Of a stretch of DNA of 20,524 nt, positions 8,525-17,166 are shown piece after piece. The position numbers and the translations under genes are program-made. The notes under the pieces were generated by a model. That model ran no database searches. It was not told the DNA's origin and was given only the letters and a program-made list of their open reading frames with translations. The first letter of the stretch is position 1. The number at the start of each line of letters is the position of its first letter. Where the stretch lies: positions 3,768,771 to 3,789,294 of the forward strand of contig BFEA01000056.1 in NCBI GenBank assembly GCA_003427395.1, given 5' to 3'. Origin of the DNA: Chara braunii. Its lineage: Eukaryota; Streptophyta; Charophyceae; Charales; Characeae.

Positions 8525-8821
8525 TCACATCCTAGCTCGAGCTTCTGTTGGTGTTTCGTCTTGTACAATTTCAGCTCGTATACTCCCTCTCACACAGATG
8601 ACTACCTCGTAGATTATCCACCTCTGGACCGTAACTTCTCTTAGCGCACCTAACCTCTGTTCTCGTATCACATCTCTAGCGAGCTCTCCACATTCACTGA
8701 CTGGTAAGTCTGCTTCCACTTGACCTGTAGCGTCACGTCGTCTCGCAGCAATCGTCTCGACATTGTACGCGCATATGGCAGTCGGTGCGAAGAGGGCAGG
8801 TTGTATCTGTCTGTAGGGAAT
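8525..8821 (-). pseudogene. Unknown-family frame D2, partial duplicate of frame D end
   Basis: The frame is open from the TAG at 8822-8824 to a stop at 8525. Its C-terminal part (ECGELARDVIREQRLGALRE, then VTVQRWIIYEVV and ending TPTEARARM) aligns with the end of frame D (ECLQRAREFIRENRA, stop, VLATVTFQTKIIYDVMVW, ending VAEARTRV). Shared positions include C, A-R, I-R-E, V-T, Q, I-I-Y, R-A-E and the terminal E-A-R-x-R. The copies lie about 460 bases apart. At the place where frame D has a TAG this copy has a sense codon. Function is unknown. Confidence 0.5.
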
Positions 8822-8989
8822 CTACGAGCTGAAACGACTTCCCGCGAATTCGTGCGCGGATTTCTATCCTCTATGTCTCGCCACGATCCTGTGTCTCGAC
8901 GATCCCACCTCAGGGAATACGGAGTCCGTCCTTTGGCCCTGTATAGCACCGTGCTGTGTTTCGTCATACCAGTCAGGGCCTACAATCTC

Positions 8990-10027
8990 TCACACCCTAG
9001 TTCTTGCCTCTGCTACCGTCGCATCGAAAAAATACTCAGCGCGCATGTACCCGGCCGACCATACCATCACGTCATAAATAATCTTTGTCTGGAAGGTTAC
9101 GGTCGCGAGTACCTATGCCCTGTTCTCGCGAATGAACTCTCTAGCCCTTTGCAGGCATTCTCGATCCGTCAGATCTTTATCTATATGAGCTCTGAGTAAG
9201 ACTGTCATTGTAAAGCCTCCGTTCACTAATTGTCTGCTTACGTTAACTCCGGCAGACGTCCTTCCCGGTATATCTCCTACCAACCACACTCGTAAAGGTA
9301 TCTCAAGTCCTCTAGACCAACGTACTTCTACGTGTATCCGACAGTAATAAATCAGATCGCCCAGCCTCAGGCAATCTATCCAGCAGGCAGCGTCAATCAG
9401 TTCTCTCAACGTATCGTAGTCCATTCGCCCCCACCTCACGCAAACTGGGAAGTACGCCTCCTTGAATCGAGGCGCTAGCCCTAACCAGAGCGCGTATAGC
9501 GTGTGGTCAACTGCTCTGCTCAGGTGGTCTACGCTCTCATAGGCTTGTTCTATTACGAACGTAGGGAGAGCCCACCTCCAGCCTTCTACAGGGTAGAGGT
9601 CCGGATGCGGGGGCCCGAACACGATGCAGACTTTGAACGACCTCTCTCCTGCCAAACTCGTCAGTCGCTGTCTCACGATTGATCTCGCTAAGACTTAATA
9701 CTTCCACCAGGTCCTGCTAGCACTGGCGAGTGTTAATCCTATCTCGAGGTCTTGAGGCTTGTCGAACACCAGATGCCCTATCGCTTCCACCTGTCTAGGA
9801 CTATCAAATCCTCTATCCTCTAAGATCACTGTCCATAGGAAAACCCCATCAGCTAACCAAGCCCCCAAGTACCTAATCGACACTCTCACAGTTTCGTCCA
9901 AGCGCACAGGGAGAGGAATGTCGTACCCCACAGCCGTCTCTCTTGGTCCTCTCAGTTTCCTCACCCTATAGGAATCCGAATCGCGCATTAACAGGTAAGT
10001 CAACCACACGATCGAGTCACTCCTCAT
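8990..10027 (-). pseudogene. Unknown-family frame D, about 345 codons with two in-frame stops
   Basis: From the ATG at 10027 one frame runs to a TGA at 8990-8992, interrupted only by TAA (9695-9697) and TAG (9113-9115). The first segment (DIPLPVRLDETVRVSIRY, then LADGVFLWTVILEDRG) resembles the N-terminal region of frames A and B and is echoed later in the same frame by EIPLRVWLVGD and VNGGFTMTVLL. The middle (ALPTFVIEQAYESVDHL, then VRWGRMDYDTLRELIDAA) aligns with the PAFVVDAVFGGIGGLAEAY and PRWGDERVQLIELIRSIA region of frame A. Homology is visible on both sides of both stops. The ATG lies 4 bases after the stop of frame C. No known domain is recognised. Confidence 0.55.
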
Positions 10028-10031
10028 TGCT

Positions 10032-10529
10032 TCACTCGTCTCGTTGGTCGACTCCAGCAGCTCTCATCCGCATTACTAACTCGATCATCTCGCGCCATCC
10101 ATTCTTAGATAGGTTCTTCCCCACAACTGGGGGTGATGGGATTCCCTCAAACATTGTTGTTCCTATATTCCAACTAACGACTTTACCTTCTTGTTTCAGG
10201 CGGTCTACCTCTCCTACCACCAATCTAACAGCGCTCTTCCAAGTTCTCTCGTGCAGAAAAACTCATGCCCGGATCGCAGGAATGTAAATCCGCACGTCGT
10301 ACTTATCAAGGTCGATAAGGTGATATGTGAGAACGTACAATCGCTGGTGGTCTATACCTCCTCTCTGAACATACTCGTATTTAACGAGCTCATATGGTAG
10401 AATCTCTCTCCTTGTCTTCTCGTTCAGGGATCGGATGACGTCACCGATCTCTTTCCTAGTAGGTCCTCGCCCCTCTGCAGTCAGGTGCTCCCAGTATACT
10501 CGTCCAAAGGACAATACATGCTTGCCCAT
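10032..10529 (-). pseudogene. Unknown-family frame C, one in-frame TGA
   Basis: The frame starts at the ATG at 10529, has a TGA at 10263-10265 and ends at 10032. It begins FGRVYWEHLTAEGRGPTRKE, which aligns with WMYREHNNCQGRGPSYGE of frame A (Y-x-E-H, G-R-G-P, E). After the internal stop the frame goes on as VFLHERTWKSAVRLVVGEVD and NGWREMIELVMRMRAA; the latter recalls DERVQLIELIRSIA of frame A. The N-terminal half of the family domain is missing or in another frame, so this is a partial, divergent copy. Function is unknown. Confidence 0.5.
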
Positions 10530-10591
10530 CTGTAGTCCCTACCATCGTCTCTACCCTCCTTTTTCTAACTCGCTATCCTTCCACCGAACAC

Positions 10592-11681
10592 CTATGCCCT
10601 GAAATCCACGACTATCCTCGGGAAGTGAATCGATCCGGGCTCAGGATCGTCGACCTCGATCATCTCCTCGTCAGAGTCGTCCTCCTCAGAGTCCACCGAA
10701 TCTGGCCCCCATTCATCCTCGTCGTCTACCCACTCATCGGCAGGCGGGTGGTAGCTCGGGGTCCCTATCCTCTCATAGTACCTCGTCAATCGATAGGGCG
10801 CAATGAGAGCGTCGCTCCCAAACCACGAGTCCCGGCAGTCGGAGAAAAGTCTGCCTATGGACGTGATGTAGTCGGGCTCAGCCCTGAGCTCACGGTCGAA
10901 CAAGTCCCACACGTAGGATGGAGGGGGATGCCTCCACTCGTGGCACGTGTTTATCCAGCCTCCTCGCGCTTCAGGCGAACTAGGGGCAATGGACCGGATC
11001 AGCTCTATGAGCTGAATCCTCTTATCACCGCAGCGCAACCCCGTGGTCACTAGATCGTAATAAATAAATATGAGTGTCGAGATCTCCCCTTGAAAAATGC
11101 TCGAGCTCCAGTGCTGTGAGATAGGCCTCCGCCAGACGTCCTATCCCCCCAAATGTCGCGTCAACCACAAATGAGGGTATGACCACCCTCAATCTGCAGG
11201 CCGAATGGGGAAAAAAACCGTCGCGAACTACCTATAGCTCGCTGGTGATAACTCTGGGAGTGAACCAGCCGGACGACCACTGCGCGGCGTCACGCTCCTC
11301 CTCAAGCCTGAAACTCGCTATCTCCTCCTCGAGATAGCGCTGGGCCCTGCCGATAACCCCACTGTCTCCCCACGTCGCGAGAGCTAGGGCAGTCTTTTTG
11401 CCCACGTCCGAGCTCAGGTAGAGATAATCCTTGACTTCGTCGTACGAGATATCGCCTGGCTGTCGGCCGTAAGGGCTCTGACTAGCCTTCAATTCTCTGT
11501 ACATCCAAAGCTAAGCCCCCAACCAGAGGAGAATCGATCGCAACCTGTACCGGCCGTCGTGCCAGCCTATAGGCTGGGCGTGTAAGGTGAACTCGATCAA
11601 GTCACTCTCTATGAGCTCCGGGGGTTCAACGCCTCGGTACCCTTCGACGATATACTCCTCGACGATCGAAGGTGGCCACAT
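10592..11681 (-). pseudogene. Unknown-family frame B, tandem duplicate of frame A
   Basis: Start ATG at 11681 (MWPPSIVEEY), end at the TAG at 10592. In the first 63 codons 41 residues are identical to frame A by direct count. Interruptions relative to A: a TAG at 11511-11513 where A has Trp (LWPGAWLWMYRE), a TAG at 11232-11234 where A has a Gln codon, and one extra base near 11065 just after GDLDTH. The C-terminal third reads RIQLIELIRSIAP, VWDLFDRELRAEPDYITSIG, then a strongly acidic tail (DDEDEWGPDSVDSEEDDSDE) and the ending RIVVDFRA. Rich in Trp, Tyr and acidic residues; no signal peptide or membrane span is evident. Function is not recognised. Confidence 0.7.
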
Positions 11682-11707
11682 CCGCTCGCTCGCTACGTGG
11701 TCTCGCC

Positions 11708-12758
11708 CTAGGCCCTGATGGCAACTCCTATCCTCGAGAAATGAGCATCCGCGACGCCGTCCTCCTCTCCCGACTCGGCGTCCTCCCAGTCAGAGTTTAC
11801 CCAATCGGGCTCCCAAGTCTCCTCGTCATCGACGTCAAACTCCTCCTCGACGTGGTACTCAGGCGCCCCTATATCCTCGTAATACTGGGTCAACTGGTAG
11901 ACGAATATGAGGGGTCCTGAAACATCACTCCACCAGCAGCCATAGTGCTCTGAGAAGAGCCTACCTATGGACGTGATATACTCCGGCCATGCCCGGAGCT
12001 CTCGGTCTAGCAGATCCCACACGGATACGGGTGGGGGAACGCCCCACTGACAATCATCACCTCCATGGCCTCCCGTCTGGGTGGGAGCTATGGAACGGAT
12101 CAGCTCTATAAGTTGAACCCTCTCGTCTCCCCACCGAGGTCCGGCGGTCACCAGGAAGTAATATGCATAATGGGTGTCAAGGTCTCCCCTCGAGAAATAC
12201 TCGAGCTCCCTGGAGGTGAGGTAAGCCTCTGCCAGGCCACCTATCCCGCCGAACACGGCGTCTACCACGAATGCGGGGACAACTACTCTCAATCTAGTCC
12301 CCGAGTGCGGGAAAACCCGTCTTGGGCTGTCTGAAGGTTCCCTGCGATGACGCGGGGAGGTCGTTCGTGAAACAAGGTCAACGGGTCTTGCTCCTCATCA
12401 GCCCGGAAAACCTCGATCTCTCCTGCAGGTATCGTATGGCCCAGCCGATAATCCCGCAGGTCCCCCACGTCACCAGAGTCAGAGCGGCCTTCTTGGCCGT
12501 TTCTGGACTCAGGTACAGGTAGGCATTAACCTCTCCGTATGACGGGCCTCTCCCCTGGCAGTTGTTGTGCTCTCGGTACATCCACAGCCAAGCACCCGGC
12601 CACAAGAGGATAAATCTCCACTTGTACCGGCTGTCTTGCCAGTCAGTGGGTCGAGTCAGCAGCGTGAACTCTACCAGGTCTCCTTCTATGAGTTCGGGAG
12701 GTTCTACCTCCCAGGCTCGGTCAGCCACATACTCCTCAACGACGGAAGGTGGCCACAT
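11708..12758 (-). pseudogene. Unknown-family frame A, best-preserved copy
   Basis: Start ATG at 12758 (MWPPSVVEEY), end at the TAG at 11708; the start is shared with frame B. The order is an N-terminal domain (PPELIEGDLVEF, TDWQDSRYKWRFILLWPGAW, GRGPSYGEV), a middle domain (RLRVVVPAFVVDAVFGG, LAEAYLTSRELEYFSRGD, GPRWGDERVQLIELIRSIA), VWDLLDRELRAWPEYITSIG, and an acidic tail (DVDDEETWEPDWVNSDWEDA) ending RIGVAIRA. Compared with B, one base is missing near 12422 and one at a T-run near 12312, so the middle stretch lies in another frame. No stop separates the halves once the frame is followed. About 350 codons, 26 bases from frame B. I do not recognise the family; its place between a primer-binding site and the left end suggests an element-encoded protein (inference). 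Confidence 0.7.
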
Positions 12759-12836
12759 CCGAGTGAGGAAGGGTGCCCCTACTAAGTACTGCTGGAATCG
12801 GACAAAGGGAGAACGCTTATTTACTCACAATTCTGC

Positions 12837-12905
12837 AAAAATTTCGACAGCGTCTAACCTCCCCCTGTTGGGATCGGGTTCGGGACGATGTCCCTGTAAG
12901 AAGAC
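12837..12905. repeat. GC-rich hairpin unit, copy 1 (diverged)
   Basis: AAAAATTTCGACAGCG leads into a C-run, then GGGTTCGGGAC and a short GTCCC return. It has the same layout as copies 2-4 but is weaker and lies about 780 bases from copy 2. Confidence 0.55.
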
Positions 12906-13028
12906 TGCCTGCCTAAATGTAAAAGAAGCCCTAATCTACCCTAGATACGAAGGGTGCCGAATTCCGGGTTCGAACAGAGCTCCTACGCCTCTTACTCAAG
13001 TTCCCTCAAATACAAGGCGCATGCTCTA

Positions 13029-13060
13029 TTCGAGGGAATTTGTCCTACATGTCCCTCGAA
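13029..13060. repeat. Hairpin, 9-bp stem
   Basis: TTCGAGGGA (13029-13037) pairs exactly with TCCCTCGAA (13052-13060). A second small stem, ACTTCCG with CGGAAGT (13064-13070, 13076-13082), follows directly, and AGAAATCTA with TAGATTTCT (13095-13103, 13131-13139) comes next. Confidence 0.75.
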
Positions 13061-13608
13061 CGCACTTCCGACCAGCGGAAGTCGCACCCTAGTCAGAAAT
13101 CTAATATGGACAAAGTAGATAGGGTCTCTCTAGATTTCTAAGCCATTTTTTTATTTTTATCAAATTTTTAGAATTTTAATTAATAAACAATTCCAAAAGA
13201 ACGAGAATTCAGCCCTATTTCTCCCCCAGCACCTCGGGGTTTAGTGCTACGTACAAAAGGAAGCTCGAGACAAGTCCCGACTTCTTTTTGTCCTTAGTTA
13301 GGAATTTCTTTTAATTTATAATCAATCAATTCAGAAATATTCAATAAAATTAAAGAATTTTTTTTTTTCTTACCTCAGTTATAAAAAACTGCAACGTAGA
13401 CTGCGACCAGAAATAGTTAACAATTTTTCACCCTCGTTACCCCTTTTTCTATAATTTTCTAGATATTTACCTTATATTAATTGGAAAAAAAACAAGCGCG
13501 TTGAAATAATTTATTTTCTTACTTTATTTTTGTTAAGGGTTATGTCTTACTAAGGCTTACCGATTTTCAAGATTTATCGGTGCTGAAAATGATTTTAGGG
13601 AATTTATA

Positions 13609-13685
13609 AAAATTTCGGCAACATTTCGCCTCCCTCCGTTGGGGATGGGGTTCGGGACAAGTCCCTAGATTAAAGCTGCCGAAAG
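13609..13685. repeat. GC-rich hairpin unit, copy 2
   Basis: The unit has TTTCGGCA, a CGCCTCCCTCC run, GGGGATGGGG, GGTTCGGGAC with GTCCC returning, and GCTGCCG at the end. The outer CGGCA and TGCCG and the inner GGGAC and GTCCC can pair. It is followed by an AT-rich spacer. Confidence 0.7.
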
Positions 13686-13800
13686 AGAAACCGAAGCCGA
13701 ATAAAGGAAAAACAGAAATTTGATTTTTAACCAATTTTTAATTATTTTTCTTAATTTTTATCAATATTATTCACAAAATTTAATTTAAATTGGAATTATC

Positions 13801-13876
13801 AAAAATTTTTGGCAGCGCTCCGCCTCCCCCCCGTTTTTATGGGGTTCGGGACTGGTGTCCCATAAATAGAGCTGCC
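13801..13876. repeat. GC-rich hairpin unit, copy 3
   Basis: GGCAGCGCTCCGCCTCCCC, then ATGGGGTTCGGGACTGGTGTCCC, then GAGCTGCC. Outer arms GGCAGC and GCTGCC are exact complements. It lies about 195 bases after copy 2. Confidence 0.72.
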
Positions 13877-14001
13877 AAAAGGGAAAATGGAGCCGAAGGA
13901 GAGAAAAACACAAAATTAATTTTTAGCGAATTTTTAAATATTTACTTTCAATTTTATCAATATTAATAGCAATTTTTTTTTTTTTTTAATTGGAACTCTC
14001 C

Positions 14002-14075
14002 AAAATTTTCGGCAGCGCTTCGCCTCCCCCCATGGGGATGGGGTTTGGGCCTAATCGGCTGCTGAAAAATAAAGT
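14002..14075. repeat. GC-rich hairpin unit, copy 4
   Basis: CGGCAGCGCTTCGCCTCC, CCATGGGGATGGGG and GGTTTGGGCC, with a weakened right arm (GGCTGCTGAAAA). It lies about 197 bases after copy 3; the AT-rich parts before copies 3 and 4 are also alike, so the whole 195-bp unit is repeated. Confidence 0.7.
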
Positions 14076-14227
14076 AAAAGAGTGAATTTTTGTTTTTTAA
14101 TGAAATTTTAAATATTTATTTGAAATTTATAATCAAAACCTCAAAATAATACAAAATTGCCGAGATTTTTGGCTACTCTTTAATTTTACTTCTAATTCAG
14201 GATTATTTACTTATTTTCGTTCTAGGG

Positions 14228-14298
14228 TCTAATTAGGGTTCTGCCTAATTAGGGTTTCCCCTAATTAGGGTTTCCCCAATTAGGGTTTAGGGTTTTTG
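14228..14298 (+). repeat. Telobox-type tandem repeat (TAATTAGGGTTTCCCC units)
   Basis: Four consecutive 16-base-like units carry AATTAGGGTTT or a variant and end in a true TTTAGGG step (TTAGGGTTTAGGGTTTTT). Plant telomeres are TTTAGGG repeats, and single teloboxes occur in plant promoters and interstitial sites (known). With only one exact step this is interstitial and degenerate, not a chromosome end. Confidence 0.7.
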
Positions 14299-14478
14299 CG
14301 CGCAACTGCACACGCACCGTAGACCCCTAACTACCGTGGATTTTTTTTTTTTTTCCGAGACCTCTCAAGATCAAGGCAAAAAGTTATCGGATTACTTTTT
14401 TTTATTTTTGTTTCTTGCCTAGAGACCCCCCACAAAAAAATTCAGATTTTTCTGAGCATTTGCTGATAGGGTGGTATT

Positions 14479-14537
14479 TGGGGGGGGAGGGGGGGGTAGA
14501 AGGGGTTTTGGTGGGGATAGGAGGGGTATAGATGGGG
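14479..14537 (+). repeat. G-run block with G-quadruplex potential
   Basis: There are two runs of at least seven G separated by one A, followed by four more GGGG runs with spacers of 5-7 bases. This exceeds the usual G3-N1-7 rule for intramolecular G-quadruplexes. Confidence 0.7.
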
Positions 14538-14693
14538 AATGAATCTTTAAACATTTTTATTATTTATTCTACTGGCCCAAATAATCCAACAATTTGGTGG
14601 CATACACCTAATGCAAGGTGGAAGCCACATGAGTTTTTTCAAAAAAAAAAATTTATTATTTTTTTTTTTTATTTATTTTTTTTTTTTTGCGCT

Positions 14694-14782
14694 AGGTCGG
14701 ACATACCCTGTCCGGTCCGACGTCCGACCAGACGTTCGGTCGGACATCCCGGACGGTCAGGGGGGGTCCCGGACGTCCGGCC
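14694..14782. repeat. CG-rich block of interleaved GTCCG/CGGAC repeats
   Basis: GTCGGACAT occurs twice (about 14697 and 14740), and GTCCGACC (14722-14729) pairs exactly with GGTCGGAC (14738-14745). The block ends with GTCCCGGACGTCCGG. It stands out against the AT-rich surroundings. Confidence 0.7.
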
Positions 14783-15290
14783 CAGTAACCTAGATTTAAA
14801 CAAAATTACAAAGAAATTTCGATTTTTCTTTTATTTTCTTTTATCTTTTCTATCTGTTGGAGCCCGACGTTTCTGCAAACGAGGTCCGTTCTCCCCGACT
14901 GAGGTCTCAAAATGCCGGGGAAAATACAAGGAACAACTTTGGTCTTGACAGGTGTTCCTTGATTTCGCTTCAGTTTCTCGCAATTGAAATAAAAGGAAAA
15001 CAAAATTTTCGGAATATAAAATAAGAAAAATATAAAAAATTACGTATCTTTTTTTTTAAGCCGTTAGAATTTCCTGAAAAAGGTATCAAAATGTTCGCCT
15101 CGGCGAGAGGACGAACTTTGAACCTGGAACAGTTTGCGCAAAAACGCCCGGATCAAATGATATTCACCAAAAACGAAATAATCGGAAAAAAAAATAAAAA
15201 AATCACTAATCAACCCTCCAAGCTAATCACTAATTAGCCTGTGGACCCCTGTTGATAGGGCAAGGCCGAGGCCTTGGGGGTGCAGTCCCC

Positions 15291-15308
15291 TCCCCGGCAA
15301 CGGCGCCA
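15291..15308 (-). promoter_or_regulatory. Primer-binding site for tRNA-Asp (minus-strand LTR element)
   Basis: The plus strand reads TCCCCGGCAACGGCGCCA, the 3' end of plant-type tRNA-Asp including CCA. Its complement TGGCGCCGTTGCCGGGGA is the primer-binding site seen in many plant Ty3/gypsy elements such as Athila (from memory). An encoded CCA is not part of nuclear tRNA genes, and no tRNA body lies next to it. The sense means a minus-strand element with its 5' LTR to the right, starting near TG at 15313 after a 4-base gap. Confidence 0.72.
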
Positions 15309-15312
15309 AAGT

Positions 15313-16400
15313 TGCGAGGAAACCCGGGGAGGGGTCGTTGTCCGTCGCTGAAGCCAGGGACAGCGGCGTCTGTCACCCGCCGTGCCTGCTTCAGAGGTCC
15401 TCAACAGCGATTAGGGGTATACTAGGGGATGAAGCACTTGTTACTCCCCCTTTTGAACTGTTGAGTATTAAAGTCCAGATCAGCATTCAGCCCAGAATAA
15501 ATTTATATACATTAATGCAAAAAGATTTTTGCCCTGCCACGCATTCGCTTGATACCAGCTCAGTTCAACTCGAAACCGATTCAGGCTCAAATTTGCGTTG
15601 AGCCGATTTGGCAGGAATATAGCTGATCCTCTATCTCGCACTATTGATATCCATCCCAGTCCGAATTACTTAATTAGCGGCGCGCATAACCCACTTCCAC
15701 GAACAGAGCCCCGGTTGGAGTGCTCACTGTCGCTGCGTACACCGGGCTCGTTGCTCCTCAGCGAGCAAAACAGGTACTCTCACAGGTGAGTTGACTCCAA
15801 ACGCTGATCGCTTCTCGAATGGTGATTGGTTGCTTCCCAATAGTAAACAAGACTGGACCTTTCACCAGTAAGAACAGACGTTCCACTCGCCCTCTGAAAC
15901 AGCCAGCTTAGCTTTCAAGGCCTGATCACATCTCCTTCCCACCGTACAGGCATTCGCATACTGCTACTGGCCGTCAACAGTGTTCTCCAGATGGCGCTCA
16001 CTCGTCCTGCGAAGGCAGGCGCTGAGAACACCATGCACACTAGAACCTTGTTTTCTCCCTTTCTCATCACTCGCTACCTCTACCGTTCACGAGCGCTGAG
16101 GACGCCATGCACGTCTCTCTCTCCCTGCCAACCGGGCCTTCTCCACCCTGTAGTACTGGTGTGGACTGGGTATACCAGGCGCGCAGTCCCGTTCTCCCTT
16201 GCCCGAAACTGACCCCTTCTTTACAGTTGAGCCCAACTATATTCAGCAGAGGCTCCAACTGTCCCCATCTCAACGTCCGCGGCTTCACTTAGCCTGTTTC
16301 AGAAGAGGCCGCAGTGGTACCCTCACCACCAGCTTTCTCAGACCCTCGAACCAGGTCCGAATTTCTCCCGCGCCAGCCTGATCGGTGTCAAGAGCTTAGA
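15313..16400 (-). mobile_element. Presumed 5' LTR (part), right limit unknown
   Basis: The DNA right of the primer-binding site should be LTR: the plus strand starts TGCGAGGAAACC at 15313, so the minus-strand LTR would end in CA. I could not find the other end or a second copy, and 16400 is only a working limit. Inside are small hairpins (15584-15604, 15751-15768) and a roughly 25-bp direct repeat around GCGCTGAG...CCATGCAC (about 16018 and 16094). No gene is seen. Confidence 0.35.
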
Positions 16401-16551
16401 CGAGTGGGCCTAATTCAGGCCCCGAGAATTTGAAATAGATGGTCCTGGTAATACCGTGAGTGACCCTTGAGTTGGACTAGCCCCGTTCCAAATCGACAAT
16501 CGTATCTGGCCCATTCCCGAACCAGTCACTGCACTGAAATAGCAACCCCAA

Positions 16552-17166
16552 TTAGCATCCCCCTTTACAATATCGTACCAACCGAAACAAGGCGTGCATG
16601 TCCCGTACCAATGCCGGATCAGTGAGCACCTCAAAATGGTAGTACTGAATGGCCACGAGTCTCACCAAGACTTGCCCGGTGACTGAACAGGAAATAATCT
16701 CGTCGAATCGCAGTTGCCTGTACCCAAAATAAGTGTATTGTACCACAGAGAACAGTTTCTGCGTCGATCCAGTGACCATACCAGCGTCGCTGTGTTAGTG
16801 TCAAATTTATGAGCCGCAGCCGCCCCAAACTGCCCTGTAGTACCGTATCACGAGATTATCATATCTGACAATTTCCGTACCGTAACGGTACCATAATCGT
16901 ACCCGCACATCAAAGTAATAAAGTCGCGCGGCACATCCCAAAGTAGAACCAGTAGCATCACCAGGCCGACCATATCGTCTTGACCCAAAAACCAGCCCCG
17001 CTCCCTCAACGAAACCCGGAACATAAAGAACGTAGTCATCAGGCAAATCGGTAAAATTCAAGCCTCGGTTTATGACTATAGAGAGCTCGTGCTGATCGAT
17101 AGACCGCAATAATAAATAATTCCCAGGAAAATTCATCGATAATGACAACGGACAAAGATCAATCAA
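16552..17166 (-). pseudogene. Unknown minus-strand frame with a possible small intron
   Basis: From the ATG at 17166 a frame reads NFPGNYLLLRSIDQHELSIV, DYVLYVPGFVEGAGLVFGS and LYYFDVRVRLWYRYG to a TAA at 16807-16809. After three stops within five codons the same frame continues to 16552 (LFSVVQYTYFGYRQLRF, VRLVAIQYYHFEVLTDPA). The stop cluster sits on a CTAAC-like branch site followed by CACAG on the minus strand, as in a short intron end; a donor could be a GT about 60 bases earlier. Rich in Tyr and Arg. Family is not recognised and no clear link to frames A-E is seen. Confidence 0.35.

Larger units (their letters stand above)
12759..15290. other. AT-rich, gene-free leader-like region with tandem units
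   Basis: I see no coding region. AT-rich stretches alternate with GC-rich hairpin units (listed separately), homopolymer A/T tracts (about 13358, 13974, 14340, 14660), telobox repeats, a G-run block and a CG-rich block. It lies between the primer-binding site at 15291 and frame A, where the untranslated leader of a minus-strand LTR element would be. Confidence 0.5.

Noticed and set aside
12837-14075. CRISPR-like array
   Set aside because: The repeats are long, diverged and unevenly spaced, in eukaryotic AT-rich DNA with no cas genes.
14228-14298. Chromosome end (telomere)
   Set aside because: Only one exact TTTAGGG step; units are 16-base variants and complex sequence continues on both sides.
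14532-14948. Plus-strand ORF of 138 codons
   Set aside because: It runs through long A and T tracts (poly-Lys and poly-Phe) and the CG-rich repeat block; a composition artefact.
15285-15345. tRNA-Asp gene
   Set aside because: Only the last 17-18 bases with CCA are present. The nearby GTCGTTGT (about 15333), like a tRNA-Asp start, is on the wrong side and no anticodon arm exists. A primer-binding site fits better.
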